The translations under genes and the position numbers were made by a program. A stretch of DNA of 64,000 nt, taken from assembly GCA_963675135.1 (NCBI GenBank), contig OY776129.1, positions 70,711,348-70,775,347 of the forward strand, in the 5' to 3' direction. The stretch is from Galeopsis tetrahit. Taxonomy: Eukaryota; Streptophyta; Magnoliopsida; Lamiales; Lamiaceae. Under the pieces are notes generated by a model. It made no database searches and had not been told where the DNA came from. It was given only the letters and a program-made list of their open reading frames with translations. This document shows positions 34,351-45,600 of this stretch, in pieces (within the stretch, counting starts at the first letter, position 1; the number at the start of each line of letters is the position of its first letter).

Positions 34351-35122
34351 GCTCTCTCTTTCTATTTCACATTTGACAACTATTCCAATTGAACCAGTGG
34401 TACTCGTATAATATATTGGACAAGTTCTGTCAAAGAAAGAGAAGAACCCTTCCGGCGCGAACCACTGCTCTACCACTCGCTCACTTGCCTAAGTTCGCTA
34501 CGTTTCCCTTTAGGGCGTATGCTGCTTCCTTCCTATTCAACCTATTCAATATCGGGAATCCGGCTTAGCTTAGCTACATTTATTAACAGATCAATTTCCA
34601 CGTCCGGACTCTCTTTTCTTTTTTCTTTCTTCATAAGTCCCCGTTTAGCTTGTTCTAAGGTATGGACTTTACTTCTTTGATTATAGAATTCTACTTGGGA
34701 ATCGCTACAAGGCCAATCTTTGTATAGAAAAAGGCCACTTTCCGACCCCCTAATGATGATATGACCTCAGATAGGCAACCCGCGTTAAAACGAGGAATTG
34801 AGGCCTTCTAGCCCATCTTTAATTGTTTAGAGCTTGCGCACCTAGGCTGAACCCGGAAGGGAATAACCTTTGACTTATCTTATGATCTTTCACCGGCTAA
34901 GCTAAACAGAGAGCGGAAGAAAAAGTCCCTTATTAAAGGGCTTCGAGCTTGATTTAAGATAAAAAGTAATCAGGTCCTAGGACCTGATTACTTTTTTTTA
35001 GTAATTTCTTGTCTGCGTGACCTACTTTCATCCGAGGAAGATAAAGCCGATACCGATATCCCTACTCTTTGCCCGGTTTTCCTTCCTATCCTCTTTTCCT
35101 CTCACCCGGACCCGGTTCTGGT

Positions 35123-36252
35123 TCAGGAAAGGGTCAACGCAAGGGTCTTACTTCGAAGCAATCTCTGGAGTTTTCCCTTATTCGAACGGGTCTTGCAAGA
35201 AAAGAAAATTTCATATTGAGCTCCAAATATACGCTATTGGGATGGGATGGCTCCTACTAGCTCCCCCCCCTAAGAACCGCACGTGCGAGTTCCCCCGCAT
35301 ACGGCTCAAGTGGCGGAGGCCTTTCCTTCGCGCTTGGTAAGCGCTTCGCTGTAGCCAAGCTTCGACCGCGACTGCTCGTCGCTTCTGGCCGCCTTATTCC
35401 GTCACCCGAGATCCAAGTCAGCACCGGCAAAGATCTCTTGATTCCTCGCGGCCGGGCCGGCTTGGAAGCAAGCTACCTCTTGCCTATCTCACCCCCTCCT
35501 TTGTTTGAATAATAAGGTAAGCTTCCAAAGCTCCTTGGGTGAGCCTTCGCTTTTTGGATCGTCTTCTGCCCAATGCGGTACCCCCGTTTTTTGGTTCCCA
35601 TTGGGTTTACCTTGTTCACAGATCGACCCCATGGCAGCAAGAAAAGGCGATCTTGTGCTATACTCCGGTGATCTCTTTCCTACCGAGGCACGCAAACTCC
35701 CATCGTGTCCCAGATCACATTCCGTGAATCGAAAGGGGAAGCCTACTCATCTATCAGCTCCTCTCGTAGATCGGTGCGGTTTTACGAAGCGTCTAAGCAC
35801 AGTTCACTCACGTTGATCAATCAAGAGGTTTGCCGCCACTCCTTGTTGTATCATACACTTCTTGCATTCTTTCCCACGCTTCATACCTCCTCTTTCTTCT
35901 TAAGGTAAGGTAAAGGGCCAGGCATGGTGGGGTAGGAGCATCCAGTCGGCAATCTTTTTGCCTTGACCAAGAAGTCTTATGTCCTCCGAGTCGCACGGTG
36001 TTTTAACCGAAAGAACTTCTTGCGCAATTCATGCCTTTCTGTTTTTATGACCAAAAATTGTTTCTTTATTTTCATTTCAAATTGTTCTCTGGACTTTTTA
36101 TCAATATGAGGTGATCGTAACACAGTATATAAGACTCGTGATTCAGGCAATCCAATCTTACTTGTGTAAGGCGGAAGCCCCCAAAAAAGGTTTTTCAAAA
36201 CCAAAAATGGGTGATCAAAGTATTTCCTTACTATGCCTATCTTGGTGGTCGT
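35123..36252 (-). pseudogene. rps10: Nuclear copy of mitochondrial rps10 (ribosomal protein S10), structurally intact
   Basis: Exon 1 is 36252-35997 and exon 2 is 35235-35123 on the minus strand, together 369 bp or 122 residues with no internal stop. The core GLPPYTSKIGLPESRV, LRSPHIDKKSREQFEM and exon 2 GAQYEIFFSCKTR are typical of plant mitochondrial S10, a 30S-type small-subunit protein. The start codon is ACG, which in several plant mitochondria becomes AUG by C-to-U editing. The group II intron between the exons starts GTGCG. In the nucleus there is no editing to make the start and no group II splicing, so this copy is presumed silent. It is listed as a pseudogene although nothing in it is broken. 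Confidence 0.9.
35236..35996 (-). other. Group II intron of rps10
   Basis: This 761-bp intron begins GTGCGAC and ends AT on the minus strand. A typical 34-nt domain V hairpin lies at 35307-35274 (starts GAGCCGTATG, ends GCGGTTC), about 38 nt before the 3' end. No maturase frame is inside. Open stretches here on the plus strand are chance frames. Confidence 0.85.
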
Positions 36253-36670
36253 TACTTTTGGTGATCTTTCTTTTTGGCCGACTCCTCCTCTTCCTATTGA
36301 TCAAAAGCATCCAGCAGCGCCACGCCGGTTTATAATTCGATTATAAGGGCTAAGGCGCCCCCCGCCCTTTTTGTTTAGCTTTCATTTCAATGTATCCCTG
36401 GATTTCACGCCAGATCTTACTTCGAGGGTTTCCGACACATTCAAACAAAGACCGCCTTGAGATGATTTAATCTCTGTTTATTTGAGTCGAAGCGGTGCAT
36501 GTCGGAGAAGTGAAGTAGATGTTAATCCCTCTTCTTCTTCTTCGTCTAGTCCCCTTCCTTGCCTGCTTCAATCAATCGTCTTTCTTTCGTGAAAACGGAA
36601 ACGTACTTTATTAAGATTAAGGCTGATGCCTGTGCCCTGCCGAGTGAAGGAGAGATTGTCGTACTTATCT

Positions 36671-37248
36671 TATGGGGATAAAAAATGACTAGCCCTGGTC
36701 TGGGAGTACTGAATACGAGGTCTCATCTAGTCTCTCTTGACCGGACTAGTCTCGTCCCATCTGGGATCTTTGGCTGACAAAAGGGTAGGATTCCGTTCTC
36801 GAGGGGATGAGACTGCCGCGCTTGGTACGGTAAGTTGCTAGCTATGGGCCAAACAAAGAGAAGGGCATATGTGATATCAATTCCGCTTCTTGATGCCCGA
36901 CCCGCGAAAGAGCTAACTCTGATAAGCTACCTTAATTCTTAATTAAGAAACTGTCTGTCAGTGATCATCGACTATGGGAAGGAGAACCATTCCTATTTAA
37001 TCAATTTATAGATCATTTTGAATAGTTACCGCGCCTTGGGTCTACTACTAAGAATGGATCCTTCTGAAGCTATACCCATACCAATACAATAGGTCATACT
37101 ATGACGCATAAAAGGGGAAGAAATGAAAGGATTCGTAGGAATTCATAGTCAAGATATCCCACGAGGAGGATTCAATTCATCTTTCAACAGCATTTCCGAC
37201 ATTCAACTTGCGGAATAGCTGAGATCAGAAAAGGATTTATACCTCTCT
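36671..37248. repeat. Tandem duplication in the mitochondrial insert, copy 1
   Basis: A 578-bp unit from TATGGGGATAA to ATACCTCTCT, followed directly by copy 2. The two copies differ by one A in a run of six versus seven and by one T/C change near 37069/37648. No gene is recognised in the unit. Confidence 0.9.
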
Positions 37249-37827
37249 TATGGGGATAAAAAAATGACTAGCCCTGGTCTGGGAGTACTGAATACGAGGT
37301 CTCATCTAGTCTCTCTTGACCGGACTAGTCTCGTCCCATCTGGGATCTTTGGCTGACAAAAGGGTAGGATTCCGTTCTCGAGGGGATGAGACTGCCGCGC
37401 TTGGTACGGTAAGTTGCTAGCTATGGGCCAAACAAAGAGAAGGGCATATGTGATATCAATTCCGCTTCTTGATGCCCGACCCGCGAAAGAGCTAACTCTG
37501 ATAAGCTACCTTAATTCTTAATTAAGAAACTGTCTGTCAGTGATCATCGACTATGGGAAGGAGAACCATTCCTATTTAATCAATTTATAGATCATTTTGA
37601 ATAGTTACCGCGCCTTGGGTCTACTACTAAGAATGGATCCTTCTGAAGCCATACCCATACCAATACAATAGGTCATACTATGACGCATAAAAGGGGAAGA
37701 AATGAAAGGATTCGTAGGAATTCATAGTCAAGATATCCCACGAGGAGGATTCAATTCATCTTTCAACAGCATTTCCGACATTCAACTTGCGGAATAGCTG
37801 AGATCAGAAAAGGATTTATACCTCTCT
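37249..37827. repeat. Tandem duplication in the mitochondrial insert, copy 2
   Basis: The 579-bp partner of 36671-37248, followed by unique sequence starting TGGCCTATGTTC. Copy 2 keeps continuity with the downstream DNA, so copy 1 is more likely the added one. Confidence 0.9.
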
Positions 37828-38207
37828 TGGCCTATGTTCACTCTTTGGCTCTTTCTTACCGGAAGTGACATAGTTAATGTCCGAAAAGCATTTATTTCAT
37901 GGGTAAGTCCAGGTTTAGAATCCACATGGGGAATGGAATGAGCTGGTGATAGGCATTGTTTGCCAGAGGGAGTTTTGAAAGAAATCACATTCAGGCACGG
38001 AATCCACTGTGATTGAATAAGCTCTTTTGAGGTCTAGAAGCAAGGTACTGATTGGGGAAGGCAGGGAAGTAACTTAACTGACTTAATCCCCACGGAGCGG
38101 TATTCGAAGAGCAGAAGGCTGACTAAGGAAAGCAAATGACATAGTGAAAGAGTAGGCAGAGAATGCCATGGTTGAAGCTTTAGGCTCCATAGACGGAACT
38201 ATGTTCC

Positions 38208-38273
38208 AATCGGTAAATAAACCTAATAATTTCATTCTAATTCAAATACAAAGACAAACATTTCAGAATGAAG
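38208..38273 (-). repeat. Right arm of the long inverted repeat, outer part
   Basis: The reverse complement of 27914-27979, with one difference (TTTCATTC versus TTTAATTC). It directly follows the mitochondrial-type insert and continues the arm broken at 34350. Confidence 0.8.
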
Positions 38274-38326
38274 ACTTCTCTTTCCATGAAGTTATTGATC
38301 TTTCCCAAAATCAAAAACTCTAAAAT

Positions 38327-38605
38327 TTAGTTGAGAAAGAATGAATATATAACCTTGTCGAAGATATGTTCCAAGACCTCGGATTTCTTCACCTTCAATT
38401 TTGAAATCATGTCGCCGGCATCGGTAGAGCCGGGCCTGGTTTTCGATATGATGCTTCGGCGAGAATATGAAGATTTTGCATCATAGGGCCTGGCTTTGCC
38501 GGAAATTTTTTGTGGACAGGCATTGATGGGTGACAACCTAGGGAAGGGAAAGAGCAAATAGGAAAAAGGGGTTAATAAATGAAAAAAGGAAAAAGAAGTA
38601 CGCAA
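38327..38605 (-). pseudogene. Possible gene fragment beside the inverted repeat
   Basis: A minus-strand open stretch encodes AGDMISKLKVKKSEVLEHIF followed by DKV and ends soon after. Its KKSExxxxxIFDK pattern resembles the KKSDDRxYIFEK units inside the inverted arms. I do not recognise the family. It may be the exon, or a copy of the exon, from which the arm units derive. Start and splice sites are uncertain. Confidence 0.3.
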
Positions 38606-39687
38606 GAAATGCTAATTAATTCAGGGGTAAATTGGTCTCTTTACTCCCAAATTCAGGAGCTTGTTGCTAAGAAATTTCGGAGGGAGTGGGTTGCTTTAGC
38701 ACCACCCCTAAGGGACCTGATGGTGAGGCACCCCAGATTTAAACCCGGAAGGCACGGTACGAGTCAAAGGACAAATCAAATTCAAACTCATCTCATTGTC
38801 AATTTTGATACAGACAAATCAAATCAAATCAAATTCATCTCATCTCATCTCATCTCATCTCATCAATTTTGATACCCCCTACATTCATCTATAATTTTTT
38901 TATTTTGTCATTTTAATTCATTCATATATACATTTTTATATATTTTTTGAATTTTTTTTAATATTTTATTTTTACTTCACTTTATATCTTATCTCATCTT
39001 TCTATCTCATCTCTCTATCAATCACATCACTTATAGTATAATTTATTCATTTTTCTTAATTTATGTGTTAAAAAATAATGAAAAACTTCAAAGACGAATA
39101 AAGTATTTTTATAAAAAGTTATGAAAAACATAATAAAAAGAAAAACTAAAGAACTGTTTGTAAGGATTAACAACAGATTCTCATTGCTATCCAACTGGGC
39201 AGTAGCCAAAACAAATTCAGGAAAATAGGGGGTTATTGCCTTATTGGTGGTGGGAGTCGCCGAGTCGGTGGGGTAAAGGGGGAGAGGTTTGTGGTTGTAG
39301 ACACAAAATTTGTAACCTAGGGTTTTTTAGGGTTTTACTTTTACTTTATTTATTTAACATTATTTAACATTTAAATGTTATATAAATAAAGGGTAAAATA
39401 GTAAAATTATATAAAACTCGTAGACATTTTTAACCAGCAATGATACAATGAAATAATATACAGCCTGTTGCATAGGATTACAGTTTTTGCCACAACCAAT
39501 TAATAAAATGCTGAAACTCAATACCACAAAATCGAAGAAACCCCACGAAATTGTTTTCCCATCTCCGTAATATACACGCAAGCCTAACATTATTTCTATG
39601 TACACCACCCACAATCCCACCCAATAAAAGGAAAACAAAAGAAAGAATGATCCCAGTGGAAAAATTAATTTAGCATAATTTTTACGA
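38606..39687. other. Intergenic, 3' flank of the sacsin-like gene
   Basis: This includes a simple repeat of CAAAT then CATCT units at 38815-38864 and AT-rich sequence beyond it. The part from about 39400 to 39687 is likely the 3' UTR of the minus-strand gene. No other gene is seen. Confidence 0.45.
38815..38864. repeat. Simple repeats (CAAAT)n and (CATCT)n
   Basis: Four CAAAT-type units are followed by six CATCT-type units. This is a plain microsatellite with no further meaning visible. Confidence 0.85.
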
Positions 39688-42600
39688 TCAAGGTCGAAAA
39701 ATTCTCACTGTTTTGGATACTTGGATACGACAGAATGGGCACCTTGAAACTGCAGAGGAGCATCTCTTACACAGTACATGACCACATGGGATTAAGGTGA
39801 CGTCAACTTCATTATTTAAACAGACTCTGCATGACCATGCTGCTTTTGCTGTATCAGCTTCTTTGGAAGCCATGTCATACTTCTCCTGTTAAACGACACA
39901 TAAATGAGCATCAAATGAATATATAAAGCTATCTTTCCTAACATTTCTATGTTTATTGCAAAACATGCTAAGTTTTGGTACACCACAGTATTAGAAAATT
40001 ACAGCAAATTTATATGCGCCATAGTCATAAACCAAGTTTGTACCCACAAACAGTTCTTCTGTTTCTTATCAGCATCAAATCAACGGAGTTTCTTAAAATC
40101 CCCTTAACTTTATTAGTAATGTAGATATACTCAAAGTTGTGGGTCTCATTACTATAATTTGAATTGAAATGATGTTTGCCAAGTAAGAAGAAATTTATAT
40201 TTTTTCATTAAAAAATGGATCAAACCAACATGATTCTAGATTTGGAAAAGTGGAAATGCTAAAGTTCATCAGCAGAATGGATTAAACAAGACCTGACCAA
40301 TAAGCACACCATTAAATACAAAAAACAAGCACGCAAGTTTATATGAAACAAGCTGTCAAAAAAAAAAAAGTTTATATGAAACAAAAACTACGGAAAAGAT
40401 AAAAGACCTGTTCAAGCAATAGTGCAGCCTGGGATTCCTTCAGTTGTTCTTGCAGTGTTAATGTTGTCTGCAATAGTGTCTGCTTTTCGACATCTAGATT
40501 GATGCCAGCGGAAGAAAGCATTTCATGAACTGCCTGGATAAATTCTGTAGCAGATACTCGACCACACTGAAGGTTGTCCGCTGGCTGTGGCTGCAGGGAT
40601 AAAAAAGTCATAACTCGGATATTATTCATAGATATAAGGGAAAACATATTGTGGGAATAATTTCTTGTATTGAACAATGAGTATGAGTGCATATTTATAC
40701 ACAAGAGTCTAGGCTATACAAGGTGAGCTAATAAAGGCCCAAAATCCATACCATATATATACATATAATTCTAACAGATACCATCCACTTAAACGGCACA
40801 TATAAATCCATCCTATTAGGTCTTTCTAAGGTTTTCAAGTGTTATACAGTGCATTTACATGAAGAGTATTCACTATAAACTTCGTAAATTTGCCTATAAT
40901 CCAGATTGCATTCTAAATAATATTTCCATAAAATGCAAATCACTTAAGAAAGTAGATGAAATTTTAGAAGATTTTCTGAGTAATCATGGCAGTTAGAAAT
41001 AATATATGCTCATGGAAGACGACACAACTGAACGAGGTGCAGTAATATGTCAAAATGCCAAGTACTGTCTAAAAGACTTTAAGGCAGTAACATATTCTTA
41101 AGACCTTGGAAGCAAAAATAAGATATTATCATATGTAACAGGTGGCAAAGAAGAAACTTGAAATAATATGAGGTGTTTCGAGGGATAAGGAATCTAAAAA
41201 TTGAACTGATTGGAAATTCCTTGTATTGAGAATCCACCACAAAGTCCCTTGTTTGGATTTGATGGAGATTTGTGAAAAACAAAAAAAAATCAAATCCATT
41301 ACTAGACAAAATTTGATAAAGTATTTGAATTTTAAGTTTTTTCTCATCTCAGATATTTAATAACAATGATAATAACCAAAGTAACAAAAACCTCAAAATA
41401 ATCAAACTTACACTAGCTTACAACTTTCAAGCTACATTAAGTTACTACTCAACAATCACGAGTTGCAGAACTCATAATGTCAAACAAAGGAAGATTTCCA
41501 ATAAAGTAATTTGAATACCCGTAAAGCAGGTTAATAGATAAATACCTGAGAGGGGCTTGAATCGGCTCTTCCAGAAGTTTCTGGCCTAGAGTTCTCGTGC
41601 ACCATGAAATCTCCCCCCTGTGATGAATCTTCACTACTATAAGAAACACTCTTGAAAGAGAAAGTGTTTGAAGAAAGAACAGGTTCAGTCATCCCTGGTG
41701 AAGTTTCCAGCATAAATCTATAAAGAGCTTGTCCTGCTGACGGCTTAACATTCTCTGGAACCCTGCCGTACTTCAATTTTTCTCCAATCAAGGACCTCCA
41801 AGCCACTATCTCTCCCTTGTAGAAAGGTCTTAGAGGGTGAAACTGCACTCTAGAAGCGTCTTGGGGCTGTATCTCTTTCCCTAGAAAAGTCTCAATTCCA
41901 CCTCCAAACTCTGTGTCTCGTGTGTGGAAATGAAGTTTCAGGACATCAAGTAGTGCAGTCTCAGAGTATTCAGGACAAAGAAACAAAGATCCAATTGGTA
42001 ATGGAACTGGGGACTCCAGAATGTGACTTACTACTGCAGCAATTACATCAGTTACTGCAATATATTTTGGTGGTTCAGCTATCAAGACAAATGTTTTTAA
42101 CTTATCTATGAAGTAAAGGGCATTGTGTCGAGATATCCCCTCCCACTCAGGAAGAATGGAATTCTTCGAAATGAGGGTAATGTCCACAGACTTCGGTAAC
42201 AACAAGAATCGAGTGTGCAAGCATTGGACAAACTTCAATCTTTCTGCAATAGATTCCAATGATTTTTGGACATTCTCCAAGACGGGCTTACCGAATCCAG
42301 GATTAGTACTACCAGTGGAAGTTAGTGTTCTCCACACTGCCACTTGGAATGATTCACTCTTTAACTTTTGTCTGACAGAAGCAAGTGAAACAGATCCAAT
42401 ACACTCCAATTCATCCAAGTCTTCACTGTTGTCCAGTTCCTAAAGAGAGGTGAATATTGAATAGCATAAGGTGTGAGAAATACTTTTTGTATAAACAAAG
42501 ATAGCAATTATAAAAGGTTCCAGCTATTGAGTACCTCTTTCACGACATCTGAGAGCTTTCTGATACCAAGGGCCTCACACACTCTCTCTGGAAGATCTTG

Positions 42601-45600
42601 GTGAACAAATCTTAGCCTGGAAGTATCGATATGTTTAATATAATGCAAACCATGAGAATCAATATATACACATGATTTTGCATAGACAAGCCTGCATCCA
42701 TCATCAGGAACAATTGCTTCGGACTCCCAGTTGGAGATGTCTGGACTGTCCTCATCACAGATGAAATGTAAAATTTCAACTGCAGCACGAAATTCATTCG
42801 GATTTAGACACTGATAACCACAAACTTTTTGAAGATCTGAAAGAAGGTTCCTTGCAGAAGCAATGGATAGTGAGTCCTGAAGGCCCAAGTCTCGAAGAAT
42901 CTTTACAAAAGGGAGATACGCAGAAGGGAGCTCAAATGCAAATGGAGACAGATTTATAGTCAAACGAGCAAAAAGAGAGCTTGCAGTCACCAAACGAGTA
43001 CCATTTGCAGCTGGCAAGAAGGCTACTTGTTGCAGCTGTGTTATGTCTGCCAATGAAGTAATAATGATTACTGGAGAGAGATTAAAATAGAATGCAATAA
43101 AGCACATGTGCACAGATCAGATAGTCTCCATCAACTCAAGACAAGACAGTTTGTGCTCAGCAAATGATCATTTTTTCAGACACTGTAAAATTAGTTGGCA
43201 CCATTTTCTAGCCATCATACTCTTGCAGTTAAAGTAATAACATCACACTTATTACAGGCTATAGCAATGTGTTCTACCTCATAAATATAATGTTGGAAAA
43301 CAAACTAACATGGAATAAATTTTCTAGATATCAAGATTTTATCTTGAAGAAAATATGCAATTAATTAGGCTAGGAATTATCTCCATGGCTTCAACAATAA
43401 CTGTAGCTGAATATTTCCTTCCCATTTGTCTCTGTAGAATTGGAGATCAATTTTAACGAAAAAAGTGTGCATGTGCTCTATGCCCATGCTTAGGAACCTC
43501 CAATATTGGTTGAAATATCCCACCTCGGTCTGCTCTTTATGTACAACTCATACAAAGAGACCTTCCATCAATTGAAATGCAGTGAATCTTGGGGAGACAT
43601 GTGTATCTGCATTAATCTCAGTCCCTCTTGGTTCAGTGTGTTGATCAGTACCAATACTTGTTAGTTTTTGTTTACAACTGAAACCTACATTAACAATCTT
43701 GTTCTTACGTAGTAATAATATTTCTTCTCGAGACCAAGAAAAAAGATGTTCATGCATTAGGATCCTGAAAAACTCTTCTAAAGGAATCATAATAAAGAAC
43801 ATTAGCTAACTTATCCAACTCTTAAGTAAAGCTAAATGTGCAACTCATATTCGTCATAGCATGCCTTTGGCAAACATACATGAACCTAGAAACGTTTAGA
43901 AACCTTATCTACCCTTGAAAAGAGATGGTAACACGTATGCGATGCTTGTTCCAGGAATGATAAATCTACTTTCTACGTATTCCACAACTTTTTTTGTTTA
44001 AATGTCTGTTTGATTTTTGTCACCATCTAAATTAGCATACTATTTGATCTTAAAATTTCTAGTTTGCATTTTCGGTCCTTCACTCAAATCTGAAGGAAAC
44101 CTTCAATCCGCTGAATGCCAAATGTTTCCAGGATATTTTTGTATTGGCACCTATTATGTATCTTGTATGTCAGTTTTTTTATCTGTATTATAATCACCAT
44201 ATGAGAAGGAAATTAATTGTTAAGCATCTCACAGATTTCTTTGTTTTTGAATAATTTACTCCAGTCAAAAAGGGGAAAAAACATCAAGTAACTCTAATTA
44301 TGAATAATATTCTAAAGTGTCAGGAAATTAAAAGGAAAAACAATGAAGTAAATTCTCTGAGATAGACCTAAACTAAAAACAGGGCAAATTCCTTGAAACT
44401 AAATTAGTTAGAACAAATGAGAGATTATCTAGCTCTTCAAACACACACACACACGCGCGCGCGAGCGTCTCAATAATGATTTTTATGCGCTACTTATGTA
44501 ATGGATGGCTTAGATTACCTGAGGAGGAGAGGGAGCTCCATACTTTCTCCAGATACTTCAACACTTCAACTGAAGCTTCATCAATTGTCTTAATACCCGA
44601 CACGGCAGGCCAATGAGCAAGAGTATCCTCACCACAATTCTTTCCAATAACCTGCAGAATCTTGTTAGAAATGCCAAGTGAGTTACAAGAAACAAGTCAA
44701 TATCATGATGAAAACGTACCTGAAGGTGCTTAAGTACAGTTGAAAAGGCTGGAGGACTTGACAGGTGCAGTGGTCCCCATGCATAATCAGGGGGTACAAC
44801 ACACTGTACCGAAAGAATAGGAGCACAACTCCAAGCGAGGGGCCAATCCTTCATTATTATAGCGTCAGAATAGGAACAAAGCACTCTATTCCCACTTCTT
44901 TTGCCACCTAAATTTGGAAATCCCTTTTCAGCTGGAACACAAGCAATCTTTCCAAGAAGATTACAGAAATTGTTTCCATAAAGTACGGCAAAATTAGAGA
45001 AGATAGTTTTGACCAAAGTTTCAGCTAACACCCAAATCTCAAACGATACTTCATTCTTTGAATTCCAAACGTTAAGTTCATCAGGAACTTGAACCTGCTT
45101 CGTACATTCTTCTCCAAGATACTCCACTCTCTTGGCACATTCCAGAATAATATCTGCTTCAGCGGAAGTTCGGAGACCCACTTTGCGCAAAATCTGAAGC
45201 CATCCATCAGAAATGAATCTCTCTCCTGGGAATTTCTTGCGCACACCAGAAAACACAGATGTCAATAAAGCATCACCAGGGTCAAATAGATCTCGGGCTT
45301 TATAGTGGTTTTCAGATTGTTCATCAGCTGTTTTCACAAAATTAGTATCTTTAAGCACCTCAATTATAGATGGATCTGATTGCAGATCCTTCCAGTTTGT
45401 GTACAGATATATCAAGATATCTTCCTGCTCAACCCGAGGTTTTTGTTCAAATATAGGCAAGCCAAACTTCACAAGAATCTGCCGATCATCCAATTCAGGG
45501 ATTCCAAGTGCACTAAGTAAAGAACTCTCAGTAGAATTGGTGGAGTGAGAGAGACACCGATCAGCAGATGGCTTGAGAAATGTGTTTGAGGAGATCATGC

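Larger units (their letters stand above)
34351..38207. other. Mitochondrial DNA insertion in the nuclear genome (NUMT)
   Basis: This 3857-bp segment is clearly richer in GC than its flanks and has the look of plant mitochondrial DNA. It holds a full mitochondrial rps10 with its group II intron and a 578/579-bp tandem duplication. Both borders fall inside the right inverted-repeat arm: matching to the left arm stops at 34350 and resumes at 38208, with 27 bp of the arm lost. Apart from rps10 I recognise no mitochondrial gene or tRNA. An assembly join is the alternative, but one exactly inside a repeat arm on both sides would be a coincidence. Confidence 0.85.

Noticed and set aside
34240..34476. 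Minus-strand frame across the left border of the mitochondrial insert
   Set aside because: It is a chance fusion of mitochondrial-type sequence and inverted-arm sequence.
34351..35122. cox1 expected downstream of rps10
   Set aside because: In several plant mitochondria cox1 follows rps10, but I could not find its characteristic start here.
35505..35816. Plus-strand frame in the mitochondrial insert
   Set aside because: It lies wholly within the group II intron of rps10 on the other strand and matches no known mitochondrial protein.
44558..44719. Continuous open frame from the large sacsin exon past 44720
   Set aside because: A good donor at 44720 and acceptor at 44651 restore the correct frame into the next exon; the open stretch is a short intron without stops.
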